A stretch of 64,000 bases of DNA from Alkalibacillus almallahensis (GTDB taxonomy: Bacteria > Bacillota > Bacilli > Bacillales > Alkalibacillaceae), in NCBI RefSeq assembly GCF_011761495.1, contig NZ_JAASRU010000008.1, forward strand, positions 88,348-152,347. The letters are read 5' to 3'. Shown here one piece after another: positions 55,784-64,000 of this stretch (the first letter of the stretch is position 1; each line of letters begins with the position of its first letter). The notes beneath the pieces were generated by a model, which saw only the letters and a program-made list of their open reading frames with translations, had not been told where the DNA came from and ran no database searches. A program made the position numbers and the translations under genes.

Positions 55784-56176
55784 ATGGATCTTTTATTTAC
55801 CATCCTGATTGTTGTAGCTGTATTAATTGTATTTTTCGTTTTACGAAATGTTCAAAAACAAAAACATGTTACAACCTTAACTGAAGAACAATTTAAAGAG
55901 AATTACCGAAAAGCCCAATTAATCGATGTTCGAGAACCAAATGAATATGAACGCGGTCACATCTTAGGAGCACGAAATATTCCATTATCACAATTAAAAC
56001 AACGCATAGGTGAGGTTCGAAAAGATCAACCTATCTATCTATATTGTCAAAGAGGTTCACGTTCAACGCGAGCTGCTAATATTCTCCGTAAAAAAGGATA
56101 TTCTAGCTTGCATCAATTAAAGGGTGGCTTCAGTAAGTGGACAGGCAAAATCAAACAAAAGAAAAAAGGTTATTAA
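55784..56176 (+). CDS. yqhL: Membrane-anchored rhodanese-like protein YqhL
   Basis: 130 residues from the ATG at 55784, behind AGAGGGGA; the frame upstream lacks a binding site. One N-terminal membrane helix (LLFTILIVVAVLIVFFVL) is followed by a single rhodanese domain with IDVREPNEYERGHI and active-site Cys88 in YCQRGSRS. It probably handles persulfide sulfur at the membrane; the acceptor is unknown. Position before the gcv operon matches B. subtilis. Confidence 0.9.
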   Translation: MDLLFTILIVVAVLIVFFVLRNVQKQKHVTTLTEEQFKENYRKAQLIDVREPNEYERGHILGARNIPLSQLKQRIGEVRKDQPIYLYCQRGSRSTRAANILRKKGYSSLHQLKGGFSKWTGKIKQKKKGY

Positions 56177-56184
56177 ATAAAAAA

Positions 56185-56210
56185 CCGTTGAGCTAACGTT
56201 AGCTCAACGG
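56185..56210. terminator. Bidirectional terminator between yqhL and gcvPB
   Basis: CCGTTGAGCTAAC and GTTAGCTCAACGG form a perfect stem flanked by A and T runs, in a convergent gap. Confidence 0.92.
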
Positions 56211-56218
56211 ATTTTTGT

Positions 56219-57685
56219 TTAATCGCGATAATATCGAAGTATTGGTTTTCTAGCTGCAGTCGTTTCATCCATACGATCGACTACCGTTGTATGTGGAGCT
56301 TCTTGCACTGTTTCTGGATCTTCATGTGCTTCTTTTGAAATCTGATTCATAGCATCAACGAACTCATCTAATGTTTCCTTCGCTTCTGTTTCTGTCGGTT
56401 CAACCATTAACGCCTCTTCAACATTTAATGGGAAATAAATAGTTGGTGGATGATAACCGAAATCAAGCAGACGTTTAGCCATATCTAAAGTACGGACACC
56501 CATCTTCTTCTGATTTTTCCCTGATAAAACAAATTCATGTTTACAATGTTGATCATATGGCAACTCGAATTCTTCACTTAAACGACGCATCATATAGTTT
56601 GCGTTCAGAACAGCACTTTCACTCACTTGTTTCAAGCCATCTGGCCCCATTGAGCGAATATAAGTGTATGCTCGAACGTTAATTCCAAAGTTTCCATAAT
56701 AAGGCTTGATTCGACCGATTGAATGTGGACGATCATAGTCAAAGAAATACTGATCATTATCAGCTTTAGCAATTAATGGTTTTGGCAAGAATGGTGCTAA
56801 TTCATTCGTTACACCAACAGGACCTGATCCTGGTCCCCCGCCACCATGCGGTCCGGTGAACGTTTTATGCAGATTTAAGTGAACCACGTCAAAGCCCATG
56901 TCAACTGGACGTGTATAACCCATAATAGCGTTTAAATTCGCACCATCATAATATAGTCGACCACCAGCACCATGAACGATTTCAGCCATTTCGATAATAT
57001 CTTTTTCGAATAAGCCCAATGTATTAGGATTCGTTAACATTAAAGCTGCTGTATGTTCGTCGACAACACGTTTTAAATCATCTAAATCAACTAATCCCTG
57101 ATCATTTGATTTAACTGTGACTGCCTCAAAACCTGCTACCGTTGCAGATGCTGGGTTCGTACCATGTGCAGAATCCGGGACAATGACTTTCGTCCGCTGA
57201 TAATCCCCATTTGCTTCATGAAAAGCACGGATCATCATGAGTCCCGTCCATTCTCCTTGAGCACCTGCTGCTGATTGTAAGGTGACGTAATCCATACCTG
57301 TGATATGACTTAAGGATGTTTGTAAATCATACATCAAAGCCATAGCACCTTGAACTGAAGATTCAGGTTGATAAGGATGAATCGAACTAAGGCCTGGTAG
57401 GCGCGCTACATCTTCATTCATTTTAGGATTATACTTCATTGTACAAGACCCTAGTGGATAAAATCCTGAGTCAACACCGTGGTTACGCTTTGATAATGCT
57501 GTATAATGACGCATGATTTGTAATTCGCTGACCTCTGGTAAATCTGGGTCCTCTTGGCGAATATACTGCTTTTGAAATTCTTCATCTAAGTTAACATCAT
57601 CAACATCTAGTCCTGGCAAATGATAACCTTTTCGTCCTTCCTTACTTAACTCAAAAATAACCGGAAAATCTTGTTCATTAGCCAT
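56219..57685 (-). CDS. gcvPB: Glycine dehydrogenase (decarboxylating) subunit 2
   Basis: A 488-residue PLP-binding half of the P-protein. The PLP Lys is in [18 protein letters not shown] near residue 273, and [21 protein letters not shown] and [13 protein letters not shown] are conserved. With GcvPA it decarboxylates glycine and loads the aminomethyl group on GcvH, which is encoded elsewhere. It overlaps gcvPA by 8 bases. Confidence 0.95.
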   Translation of the reverse strand: MANEQDFPVIFELSKEGRKGYHLPGLDVDDVNLDEEFQKQYIRQEDPDLPEVSELQIMRHYTALSKRNHGVDSGFYPLGSCTMKYNPKMNEDVARLPGLSSIHPYQPESSVQGAMALMYDLQTSLSHITGMDYVTLQSAAGAQGEWTGLMMIRAFHEANGDYQRTKVIVPDSAHGTNPASATVAGFEAVTVKSNDQGLVDLDDLKRVVDEHTAALMLTNPNTLGLFEKDIIEMAEIVHGAGGRLYYDGANLNAIMGYTRPVDMGFDVVHLNLHKTFTGPHGGGGPGSGPVGVTNELAPFLPKPLIAKADNDQYFFDYDRPHSIGRIKPYYGNFGINVRAYTYIRSMGPDGLKQVSESAVLNANYMMRRLSEEFELPYDQHCKHEFVLSGKNQKKMGVRTLDMAKRLLDFGYHPPTIYFPLNVEEALMVEPTETEAKETLDEFVDAMNQISKEAHEDPETVQEAPHTTVVDRMDETTAARKPILRYYRD

Positions 57686-59027
57686 TCAGCTCACCTACTT
57701 TCGAAACAAACTGATCGATCTCTTCTTTAGAACGCACTTCTGTTACAGCAACTAACATATGGTGGTCATACTGCTGATCATCACGACCTAAATCATAACC
57801 ACCAATAAAGCCTTCTTCTAATAATGCCTCATTTAATTCATGAACAGGTTTGTTTAATTTCACAATAAACTCATTGAAAAACGGACCGTCATATAATGTA
57901 TCAAATCCAGCATTTTCAAATGCTTTTTTCGCATAGCGTGCTTTTTTCATATTTAATTCAGCCATTTCACGAACACCTTGTTTTCCAAGAGCACTCATGG
58001 CTACTGATGAAGCTAATGCATTTAGAGCCTGGTTTGAACAAATATTTGAAGTGGCTTTATCACGACGAATATGTTGCTCGCGAGCTTGTAATGTTAAGAC
58101 AAAACCACGACGACCTTCATCATCTGAGGTCTGCCCCACTAATCGCCCAGGTACTTTTCTCATCAACTTCTTGGTTGTCGCAAAGTAACCACAATGTGGA
58201 CCGCCAAACTGTGTAGGAATACCGAAGACTTGAGCGTCACCGACAACGATATCTGCACCAAACTCCCCTGGTGGCGTTAAATAGCCTAATGCAAGTGGAT
58301 TACTAGAGACAATCATCATCGTTTTCTGTTGTTCACTGACGAGTGATTGAACATCTTCAAGTGGCTCAACTTGACCAAAGAAATTAGGATACTGCATGAC
58401 GACACTTGCTGTATCATCATCTAATTCTGCTTTTAATTGATCAAGATCCGTTAAACCATTTTGATGATCAATTTCAACTATGTCTAAGTTAAATCCTTTT
58501 GCATAAGTATAAATCACATCTAATGATTCTGGATGAATGGCCTTCGATACAATCACTTTTTTCTTTTTAGTCTGACCGGCACTTAAGTTCACCGCTTCAG
58601 CTAAAGCTGTACCTCCATCGTACATAGACGAGTTAGCAACCTCCATCCCAGTCATCTCACAGATCATCGTTTGAAATTCGAAAATCGCTTGTAATTCACC
58701 TTGTGAGATCTCAGGTTGGTATGGTGTATAGGCGGTGTAAAACTCAGATCGTGAAATCACATGATCTACTATTGAAGGGATGTAATGTTCATAAACACCT
58801 GCCCCTAAAAATGACGTATGAGATTGTGTATGGCTATTCTGTTCAGCTAAACCAGCCATTTCTTTCTTAAGTTCAAATTCCGATTTTGCCGGTTTAATAT
58901 TTAATTCACCAGTGAAACGAACAGGTTCTGGTATATCTGCAAATAATTCATCAGATGATGAGACGCCAATGGTCTTAAGCATTGCCTGACGGTCTTCATC
59001 TGTCATTGGAATGTATCGATGTTGCAT
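57678..59027 (-). CDS. gcvPA: Glycine dehydrogenase (decarboxylating) subunit 1
   Basis: A 449-residue partner of GcvPB. Typical segments are [18 protein letters not shown] near residue 95, [34 protein letters not shown] and [20 protein letters not shown]. Split P-protein subunits are the rule in Bacillaceae. It lies 14 bases after gcvT. Confidence 0.95.
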   Translation of the reverse strand: MQHRYIPMTDEDRQAMLKTIGVSSSDELFADIPEPVRFTGELNIKPAKSEFELKKEMAGLAEQNSHTQSHTSFLGAGVYEHYIPSIVDHVISRSEFYTAYTPYQPEISQGELQAIFEFQTMICEMTGMEVANSSMYDGGTALAEAVNLSAGQTKKKKVIVSKAIHPESLDVIYTYAKGFNLDIVEIDHQNGLTDLDQLKAELDDDTASVVMQYPNFFGQVEPLEDVQSLVSEQQKTMMIVSSNPLALGYLTPPGEFGADIVVGDAQVFGIPTQFGGPHCGYFATTKKLMRKVPGRLVGQTSDDEGRRGFVLTLQAREQHIRRDKATSNICSNQALNALASSVAMSALGKQGVREMAELNMKKARYAKKAFENAGFDTLYDGPFFNEFIVKLNKPVHELNEALLEEGFIGGYDLGRDDQQYDHHMLVAVTEVRSKEEIDQFVSKVGELNG

Positions 59028-59041
59028 GATTAACTCACCTC

Positions 59042-60151
59042 TTATCCTCTTCTATAAAATGGTGTGGGCACCACTTTAGCTGATAATTGACGCTTTCGAA
59101 CTTGCACACTTAATAGTTCTTCTTCATTTGCATAATTGACATCAATTAAAGCTAACCCTACATTTTTTCCTAATGTCGGCGACTGTGTGCCAGATGTGAC
59201 AAACCCAATCACCTGGTCCTCTTTCAAGACATCATAACCATGTCGCGGAATGCCTTTATCAAGCATTTCAATGCCAACTAGTTTTCGACTTGTTCCTTCT
59301 TCTTTCTGTTGTTTCAAAACTTCTTTTCCGATAAAGTCATCATCTATTTTTGTCTTCACAGCAAAACCAATACCCGCTTCTATAGGTGTAATATCTTTTG
59401 ATAATTCTTGACCATATAAAGCTAGATTCGCTTCAAACCGAAGTGTATCACGGGCACCTAAACCAATCGGTTGCAAGCCTTCAGATTCTCCTGCTTGCAT
59501 AATCGCCTGCCACAAATCACGTCCAGAAGCTGCGTTAATATAAATCTCAAAACCATCCTCACCTGTATAACCCGTACGTGAAACTAATGCCCCATGCTCA
59601 ACACCTTGAATCTTAACATCATATTTAAACCGAAAGAATTTAATTTCACTCAAATCATCATCAGTAATGGTTTGTAAGATTGATTGAGCTTGAGGTCCCT
59701 GAAGTGCTAATTGAGCAAACTGATCTGATTCGTTCGTAATGGTAATATCACCAGATTGATGTTCTAGTAACCATTCATAATCTTTCTCTGTATTAGCTGC
59801 ATTAACAACCAATAAATAATCATGATCAGCACGTTTGTAAACTAGAAAGTCATCAACTGTACCACCGTCGGGATAACACATCGCAGTGTATTGAGCCTGA
59901 TTAATATTCAACTTTGTTACGTTATTGGTAATCATTTTTTGTAAGAACGATTCGCTATCTGGCCCTTTCACCACGATCTCACCCATATGAGAAACGTCAA
60001 AAAGCCCCGCTTTCTCACGAGTAGCATGATGTTCTTCCTTAATTCCCGAGAATTGGACAGGTAGATCCCAGCCGCCGAAGTCAACTGTTTTACCGCCCCA
60101 CTTCTCATATTCTGGATAAATCGGTGTCCTTTTTAATTCAGTCACGTTCAT
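59042..60151 (-). CDS. gcvT: Aminomethyltransferase (T-protein)
   Basis: A 369-residue folate-binding enzyme that moves the aminomethyl carbon to tetrahydrofolate. [44 protein letters not shown] and [12 protein letters not shown] are hallmark stretches, all seen here. It is the first gene after the glycine riboswitch. The folD product shares the folate pool. Confidence 0.96.
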   Translation of the reverse strand: MNVTELKRTPIYPEYEKWGGKTVDFGGWDLPVQFSGIKEEHHATREKAGLFDVSHMGEIVVKGPDSESFLQKMITNNVTKLNINQAQYTAMCYPDGGTVDDFLVYKRADHDYLLVVNAANTEKDYEWLLEHQSGDITITNESDQFAQLALQGPQAQSILQTITDDDLSEIKFFRFKYDVKIQGVEHGALVSRTGYTGEDGFEIYINAASGRDLWQAIMQAGESEGLQPIGLGARDTLRFEANLALYGQELSKDITPIEAGIGFAVKTKIDDDFIGKEVLKQQKEEGTSRKLVGIEMLDKGIPRHGYDVLKEDQVIGFVTSGTQSPTLGKNVGLALIDVNYANEEELLSVQVRKRQLSAKVVPTPFYRRG

Positions 60152-60183
60152 TCCCCCTTGTAGAAGATTTTCACATTAAAAAA

Positions 60184-60214
60184 AGAGAATACCAAAGAAA
60201 GCTTGGTATTCTCT
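60184..60214 (-). terminator. Riboswitch-controlled terminator before gcvT
   Basis: AGAGAATACCA pairs with TGGTATTCTCT and is followed by seven T residues on the minus strand. It begins inside the 3' edge of the second glycine aptamer, so the two structures compete. Confidence 0.85.
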
Positions 60215-60391
60215 CTGTCCTTTCACCTGAAAGTTTCGCATGAGAAACATGCTTACATCGTTGGTGGTTGATGCGTTTACATCAACACTCTCCAGAGGTG
60301 CGTCCTACAAGAGTCATGGTGCCTGAGAGATTCATACCCCTAAAAGTACTTGCTCCGTCGGCGTCACGACATAGCGCGAGCTCTCCTCTTG
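60215..60391 (-). promoter_or_regulatory. Tandem glycine riboswitch of the gcv operon
   Basis: On the minus strand the first aptamer runs from AGAGGAGAGCTCGCGC through ACGCCGACGGAGCAAG and AATCTCTCAGGCACCATGACT to a short linker. The second has ACGCATCAACCACCAACG, GATGTAAGC, GCGAAACTTTCAGGTGAAAG and GACAGAGAG. These are the conserved core pieces of the two-aptamer glycine riboswitch. The terminator overlapping the end suggests an on-switch: glycine binding allows gcvT transcription, as in B. subtilis. Confidence 0.92.
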
Positions 60392-60544
60392 TAATCATTC
60401 GCTTATATTATTCAATTATTTGTGCACACTATCAATATATATGTAGCCATGGTAATCGTGCAAAAAGTATGAATAAAACTTATATGTATTATATCACAAT
60501 CCTCTCACACGTGTAAGCGTTATCTTAAACTTTAGGTGATTAAA

Positions 60545-62140
60545 ATGAAACCAACAATTAAAACGGAACATCTATGGAACTCTTTTGAGCAAGCCATAGA
60601 AGGGAACCATAGTGATTGGGAAACATTTAAACAAGCTTATCAATTAAGCCAACTTCCTTTATCACAACAAAATGAATTAAAAGCATTGCAATACCTACCC
60701 AATCTAACACTATTAGATCATCAAGAAGAAGCTGTCAAAAAAGTATTGCACAATATGCATGGACGCGCCATTTTAGCTGATGAAGTAGGCTTAGGAAAAA
60801 CAATCGAAGCTGGTGTGATTCTTAAAGAATTGATGATCAAAGGACTTGTACGCCGAGCCCTTATCTTAGTACCTCCTTCCCTCTTATCACAATGGGAAAG
60901 CGAATTAAATCAAACGTTTTATATTCCAGCTCGAGCCAAACACCGTTCTTATCCGTGGGAATCGTATGAAATTGTTATTTCATCAATCGATCTCGCCAAA
61001 AAAGAACCACATGCCTCATCATTACAAGAACAATCATTTGATTGTGTGATTGTAGACGAAGCTCATAGACTTAAAAATCCTAAAACGAAAAACTTTAAAT
61101 TCGTTCAACAACTACAATCGACTTATTGTTTGTTATTAACAGCCACACCGATTCAAAATTCAATTGACGATGTCTATTATCTCATGAAAATTGTCAGACC
61201 AGGATTATTAGGTGATAGACGATTGTTTCATAAACGAGTTAACCACCGTCATGATGAAGCAATCCAATCACTTATACGACAGTCTATGGTTCGTACTCGA
61301 AAACGCGATATCGAAACTCAGTGGGGTGAACGATATATAGACACTATGTACGTTGATTTTTCTTCAGATGAACAAGCATTCTATGAAAAATTAACATCTT
61401 CAGAAACTAATCACCAATTAACGGCTTTAACATACGAGCGTGAGCTTTGTTCAAGTCGAGAAGCATTATACGTTTCTTTGCAAAAACAAGATGAACAGCA
61501 TCCCATGCTAGAAGAAATTGGTCAACTTCCTCATCACGCAAAAGCCTTAAAGGCAATCGAATTAATTCAATCACTTGATGAACCAGTGATTATTTTTACC
61601 GAATATAAATCAAGTCAAGTCTATTTACAGTGGTTGTGTCAACAAAATAATATTCGTGCGATTCCTTACAATGGCGATTTTAAAAAGAGTAAAAAACAAT
61701 GGATGCTTCAACTATTTCAACAACACGGAGACGTACTAATCACAACTGATGCTGGAACTGAAGGTTTGAACCTACAATATTGTCACCATATGATTCACTA
61801 CGATTTACCTTGGAATCCAATGCGTTTAGAACAAAGAATTGGTCGTATTCACCGTTATGGCCAAACTCAGGACATTAATATTTATTATTTAATTTTATCT
61901 AATACGATTGAAGAACATATTTGGGAAGTACTATATGAAAAGCTATCTGCATTTGAAGGATTGATTGGTGAAATCGATCATATCTTAAGTTCTTATGGCT
62001 TATCCAACTTTGAAGATGAAATTACGGCAATTTATGAAGAATCACGTTCAAAAGCTGAAGCGGATATTAAAATAAATAATTTAATGTCTGTGATTGAATA
62101 TGAACATCTTGAGGAGGAAACAAAGGATGAAACAAACTGA
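60545..62140 (+). CDS. yqhH: SNF2-family helicase-like ATPase YqhH
   Basis: About 531 residues from the ATG at 60545, 5 bases after AGGTGA. SF2 motifs in order are ADEVGLGKTIEAG (motif I, near residue 82), VPPSLLSQWE (Ia), VDEAHRLKNP (II), LLTATPIQN (III), TTDAGTEGLNLQ (V) and EQRIGRIHRYGQ (VI). It is of the short RapA-like group. It is divergent from the gcv operon and translationally linked to yqhG. Cellular role unknown. Confidence 0.92.
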   Translation: MKPTIKTEHLWNSFEQAIEGNHSDWETFKQAYQLSQLPLSQQNELKALQYLPNLTLLDHQEEAVKKVLHNMHGRAILADEVGLGKTIEAGVILKELMIKGLVRRALILVPPSLLSQWESELNQTFYIPARAKHRSYPWESYEIVISSIDLAKKEPHASSLQEQSFDCVIVDEAHRLKNPKTKNFKFVQQLQSTYCLLLTATPIQNSIDDVYYLMKIVRPGLLGDRRLFHKRVNHRHDEAIQSLIRQSMVRTRKRDIETQWGERYIDTMYVDFSSDEQAFYEKLTSSETNHQLTALTYERELCSSREALYVSLQKQDEQHPMLEEIGQLPHHAKALKAIELIQSLDEPVIIFTEYKSSQVYLQWLCQQNNIRAIPYNGDFKKSKKQWMLQLFQQHGDVLITTDAGTEGLNLQYCHHMIHYDLPWNPMRLEQRIGRIHRYGQTQDINIYYLILSNTIEEHIWEVLYEKLSAFEGLIGEIDHILSSYGLSNFEDEITAIYEESRSKAEADIKINNLMSVIEYEHLEEETKDETN

Positions 62141-62924
62141 CCTCAAACCTTTTGTTAAACAATTTTTCACAAAACATCATGCTCAAATTAAAGATGAACG
62201 TGAAGATCTTCTAACTATTCAATTAACGAAAGCTCTAGATCAACAATTAATGAATCGTCCTTTTTATTGGCAGTATGTTAATACCATGGGTTTCGAAGGG
62301 GATCCCATGACCGTTTCATTTGCTTTCTCCGATCAATACGATTTGCATACTGAACGTATTCATCTCGGCTCTCCTCGTCTTCATCAAATATTTCAAATCG
62401 TGAAAAATGAAGGCGTTTTTGCCACCCTATTTGAGCAAACAGAGTCCACTGACAACAGGCTTGATCCGTGGTTTGTGTTTAATGGTTATATTCAATACCA
62501 AGGGGCATGGCTTGAAGAGGAAAGTGTTAGCATCGGTATACTATTAACGAATGGTACAATGCGATTTTCTTGGATGGATGCTGTTATGGATATTCCGTTC
62601 AACCCTGTCATTCCTACTTATCAGTTTAAGTTACCTATCATCATTTCACTTGAACATGGTTTAGAAAAAATTATTAACGAATTACAATCACGTATTGAGA
62701 AGCAATCTAGAGAATTTGTTAAAGAATCATTATCGTTATACGAACAAGAACTGAGTTTATTAAACACACTATCCCATGAACAAGATGAAGAATCTAAACA
62801 ATTTTATAATCATTCTCATGATCAAATCTATAATCGCCTATACCCTCGGATCGATATCAATTTAATTAACGCTGGATTATTTTATACCAATAGGCAGACC
62901 ACTCAACGTTTAATCGATGCATGA
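62127..62924 (+). CDS. yqhG: YqhG family protein
   Basis: 265 residues from the ATG at 62127, with GAGGAGG 8-9 bases upstream and inside the end of yqhH (14-base overlap). Similar in length to B. subtilis YqhG (about 263). It is soluble, has no recognisable catalytic motif, and ends with a long helical stretch (about 185-240). The constant pairing with YqhH suggests a joint function. Confidence 0.87.
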   Translation: MKQTDLKPFVKQFFTKHHAQIKDEREDLLTIQLTKALDQQLMNRPFYWQYVNTMGFEGDPMTVSFAFSDQYDLHTERIHLGSPRLHQIFQIVKNEGVFATLFEQTESTDNRLDPWFVFNGYIQYQGAWLEEESVSIGILLTNGTMRFSWMDAVMDIPFNPVIPTYQFKLPIIISLEHGLEKIINELQSRIEKQSREFVKESLSLYEQELSLLNTLSHEQDEESKQFYNHSHDQIYNRLYPRIDINLINAGLFYTNRQTTQRLIDA

Positions 62925-62974
62925 TAAGACATGCTCAATCATTTCAAAAAATAGTATTTTTATAACTTAAAATA

Positions 62975-63021
62975 AAAAACACGTGATTAATTGTTTAGTT
63001 CAACATTTAATTACGTGTTTT
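62975..63021. terminator. Bidirectional terminator between yqhG and aroK
   Basis: AAAACACGTGATTAA pairs with TTAATTACGTGTTTT (one mismatch), in a convergent gap. Confidence 0.78.
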
Positions 63022-63077
63022 TATTATCTTCGCTTCAAATCATGTTCTTTCATTAAATTGACTATTCATATGACTTA

Positions 63078-63578
63078 TTATATAAAAGATATAGAACCTT
63101 CGATTTCAGTTGCAATTTGATTTGGACTTCGTTCATTTACAGAAACACGCATATCCGCACATTCCTCATATAAACCCTGTCTTCTTTCAAACAAGGCTTG
63201 ACGTTGTTCTTTAGACTGTTTCCATAATGGTCGGGTGTCATCAAGACGCAACCTATTTTCCACTACATTGTAACTAACTTCTAACCATATTGTGTGAAAA
63301 CAATTCTTTAAAATTTCTCGACTGTTCTGATTCATGACAATGCCACCACCCGTTGCCACAATAACGTTGGCCTCACTAAATTGATTTAATATTTTCTCTT
63401 CCACGTGACGAAAGTATTCTTCACCATCTTGAGCAAAAATTGTAGCGATCTCTCGCCCTTCAAATTTAGTGATTTCATCATCAAGATCAATAAACTTTCT
63501 ATGATTTTGACTAGCTAATTGGTAGCCAATTGTAGATTTTCCTGATCCCATAAACCCGATTAAAGCTATTGACGTCAT
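63078..63578 (-). CDS. aroK: Shikimate kinase
   Basis: About 166 residues from the ATG at 63578 (TAGGTGG upstream). The P-loop GFMGSGKST lies at residues 8-16, DLDDEITKFEGREIATIFAQ follows with the Mg-binding Asp, then FRHVEEKIL, VATGGGIV (shikimate-binding) and DDTRPLWK (lid Arg). It phosphorylates shikimate in aromatic amino-acid synthesis. It is divergent from comGA with about 30 bases between them. Confidence 0.94.
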   Translation of the reverse strand: MTSIALIGFMGSGKSTIGYQLASQNHRKFIDLDDEITKFEGREIATIFAQDGEEYFRHVEEKILNQFSEANVIVATGGGIVMNQNSREILKNCFHTIWLEVSYNVVENRLRLDDTRPLWKQSKEQRQALFERRQGLYEECADMRVSVNERSPNQIATEIEGSISFI

Positions 63579-63610
63579 GTCTCTACCACCTAAACACAAG
63601 GAGGCCCCAA

Positions 63611-63900
63611 TGAAATCTCCAGAACAATTATCTCGTGAAATTTTGCACCATGCTGTTAAACATGATGCAACTGATATTCACTTTTCCCCAGAGGGAATCG
63701 AGGTTCCTATTTATTTTCGTATTAATGGCTATCGCTGGTTTTATCAGCGCATTACCATTCAAGAATACCAAACTTTAATTAGCTACTACAAATTTTCATC
63801 TGGAATGGATATTGCAGAAAAAAGGCTACCACAAGATGGCACTCTCTCCTTTCATCAAGACCAAAACGCATTTTATTTACGATTATCTACCTTGCCTTTA
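63611..63900 (+). pseudogene. comGA: comGA 5' part, apparently interrupted near the window end
   Basis: The ATG follows AAGGAGG by 6 bases. The first ~97 residues read as ComGA, the competence pseudopilus ATPase: SREILHHAVKHDATDIHFSP, FSSGMDIAEKRLPQDG and YLRLSTLPL, which precede the family's LVIR segment. From about 63900 the frame stays open to the window edge but reads NDLDCKIKRDTIKG..., unlike ComGA. The DNA there looks non-coding and ends with TAAGGAGAGTG, a binding site suited to a gene starting at or just past the edge. An insertion sequence is the simplest explanation; strong divergence cannot be excluded. Confidence 0.6.
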
Positions 63901-64000
63901 AATGACCTCGATTGTAAAATTAAGCGAGACACTATAAAAGGACATGTCATGATATACTCAACCCATAACCTACCAAAGTTAAGGAGAGTGTATCTGACAT

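Noticed and set aside
1..64000. CRISPR arrays, tRNA or rRNA genes, prophage modules, toxin-antitoxin pairs
   Set aside because: None seen. The XRE/membrane-protein pair at 25.7-26.3 kb was considered as a toxin-antitoxin pair but the membrane protein is a 115-residue multi-helix protein, unlike known toxins.

Overview
The window is a chromosomal segment of a low-GC, endospore-forming Bacillaceae bacterium. Evidence is the complete spoIIIAA-AH operon, spo0A and spoIVB, and a gene order that follows the Bacillus subtilis yqjK-to-comG region (rnz, polY1, yqjE-yqjD-yqjC, yqjA, brxB, bkd, spo0A, spoIVB, recN, argR, tlyA, dxs, ispA, xse, folD, nusB, yqhY, accCB, spoIIIA, efp, pepP, aroQ, yqhR, yqhP, yqhL, gcv, yqhH, yqhG). 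The presence of OLE RNA with its partner OapA points to the halophilic, alkaliphilic or otherwise extremophilic Bacillaceae. I do not assign a genus.

Layout. 0-3.4 kb: the 3' end of rnz, an aldehyde dehydrogenase and DNA polymerase IV. 4-9.2 kb: an M20 peptidase and a propionyl-CoA to succinyl-CoA operon with a split methylmalonyl-CoA mutase. 9.3-13.2 kb: a Prli42-like mini-protein, an RND efflux pump and a small membrane protein, not part of the conserved order. 13.5-25.2 kb: yqjA, brxB and the branched-chain keto-acid (bkd) operon with its regulator. 25.2-26.8 kb: a small XRE regulator/membrane protein pair, flanked by short inverted repeats. 26.8-30.3 kb: aspartokinase, spo0A, spoIVB. 30.5-40.5 kb: a long minus-strand cluster of recN, argR, tlyA, dxs, oapA, OLE RNA, ispA, xseB, xseA, folD and nusB. 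40.6-43 kb: yqhY-accC-accB. 43.3-48.5 kb: spoIIIA. 48.6-51.7 kb: efp, pepP, aroQ, yqhR and yqhP. 51.7-55.5 kb: a B12-dependent ribonucleotide reductase gene split by a mobile group I intron that encodes a LAGLIDADG endonuclease. 55.7-64 kb: yqhL, the glycine-cleavage operon behind a tandem glycine riboswitch, yqhH-yqhG, aroK, and a comGA reading frame that loses family similarity close to the window end.

How it fits together. The bkd operon turns valine, isoleucine and leucine keto-acids into branched acyl-CoAs; the mutase, epimerase and carboxylase can feed derived propionyl-CoA into succinyl-CoA. B12 is used both by the mutase and by NrdJ. The dxs-ispA cluster carries isoprenoid synthesis with OLE RNA embedded in it.

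The most notable observations are: (1) the OLE RNA/OapA locus; (2) the nrdJ group I intron, whose splice sites are supported by P1 and P10 pairings; (3) a BkdR whose AAA+ domain lacks the sigma-54-contacting GAFTGA loop, together with an apparent sigma-A promoter carrying a CcpA cre site in its spacer and no -24/-12 element found before ptb; (4) three copies of a GC-rich, structured dispersed element, two of them about 163 bp and nearly identical in opposite orientation; and (5) a probable interruption of comGA.
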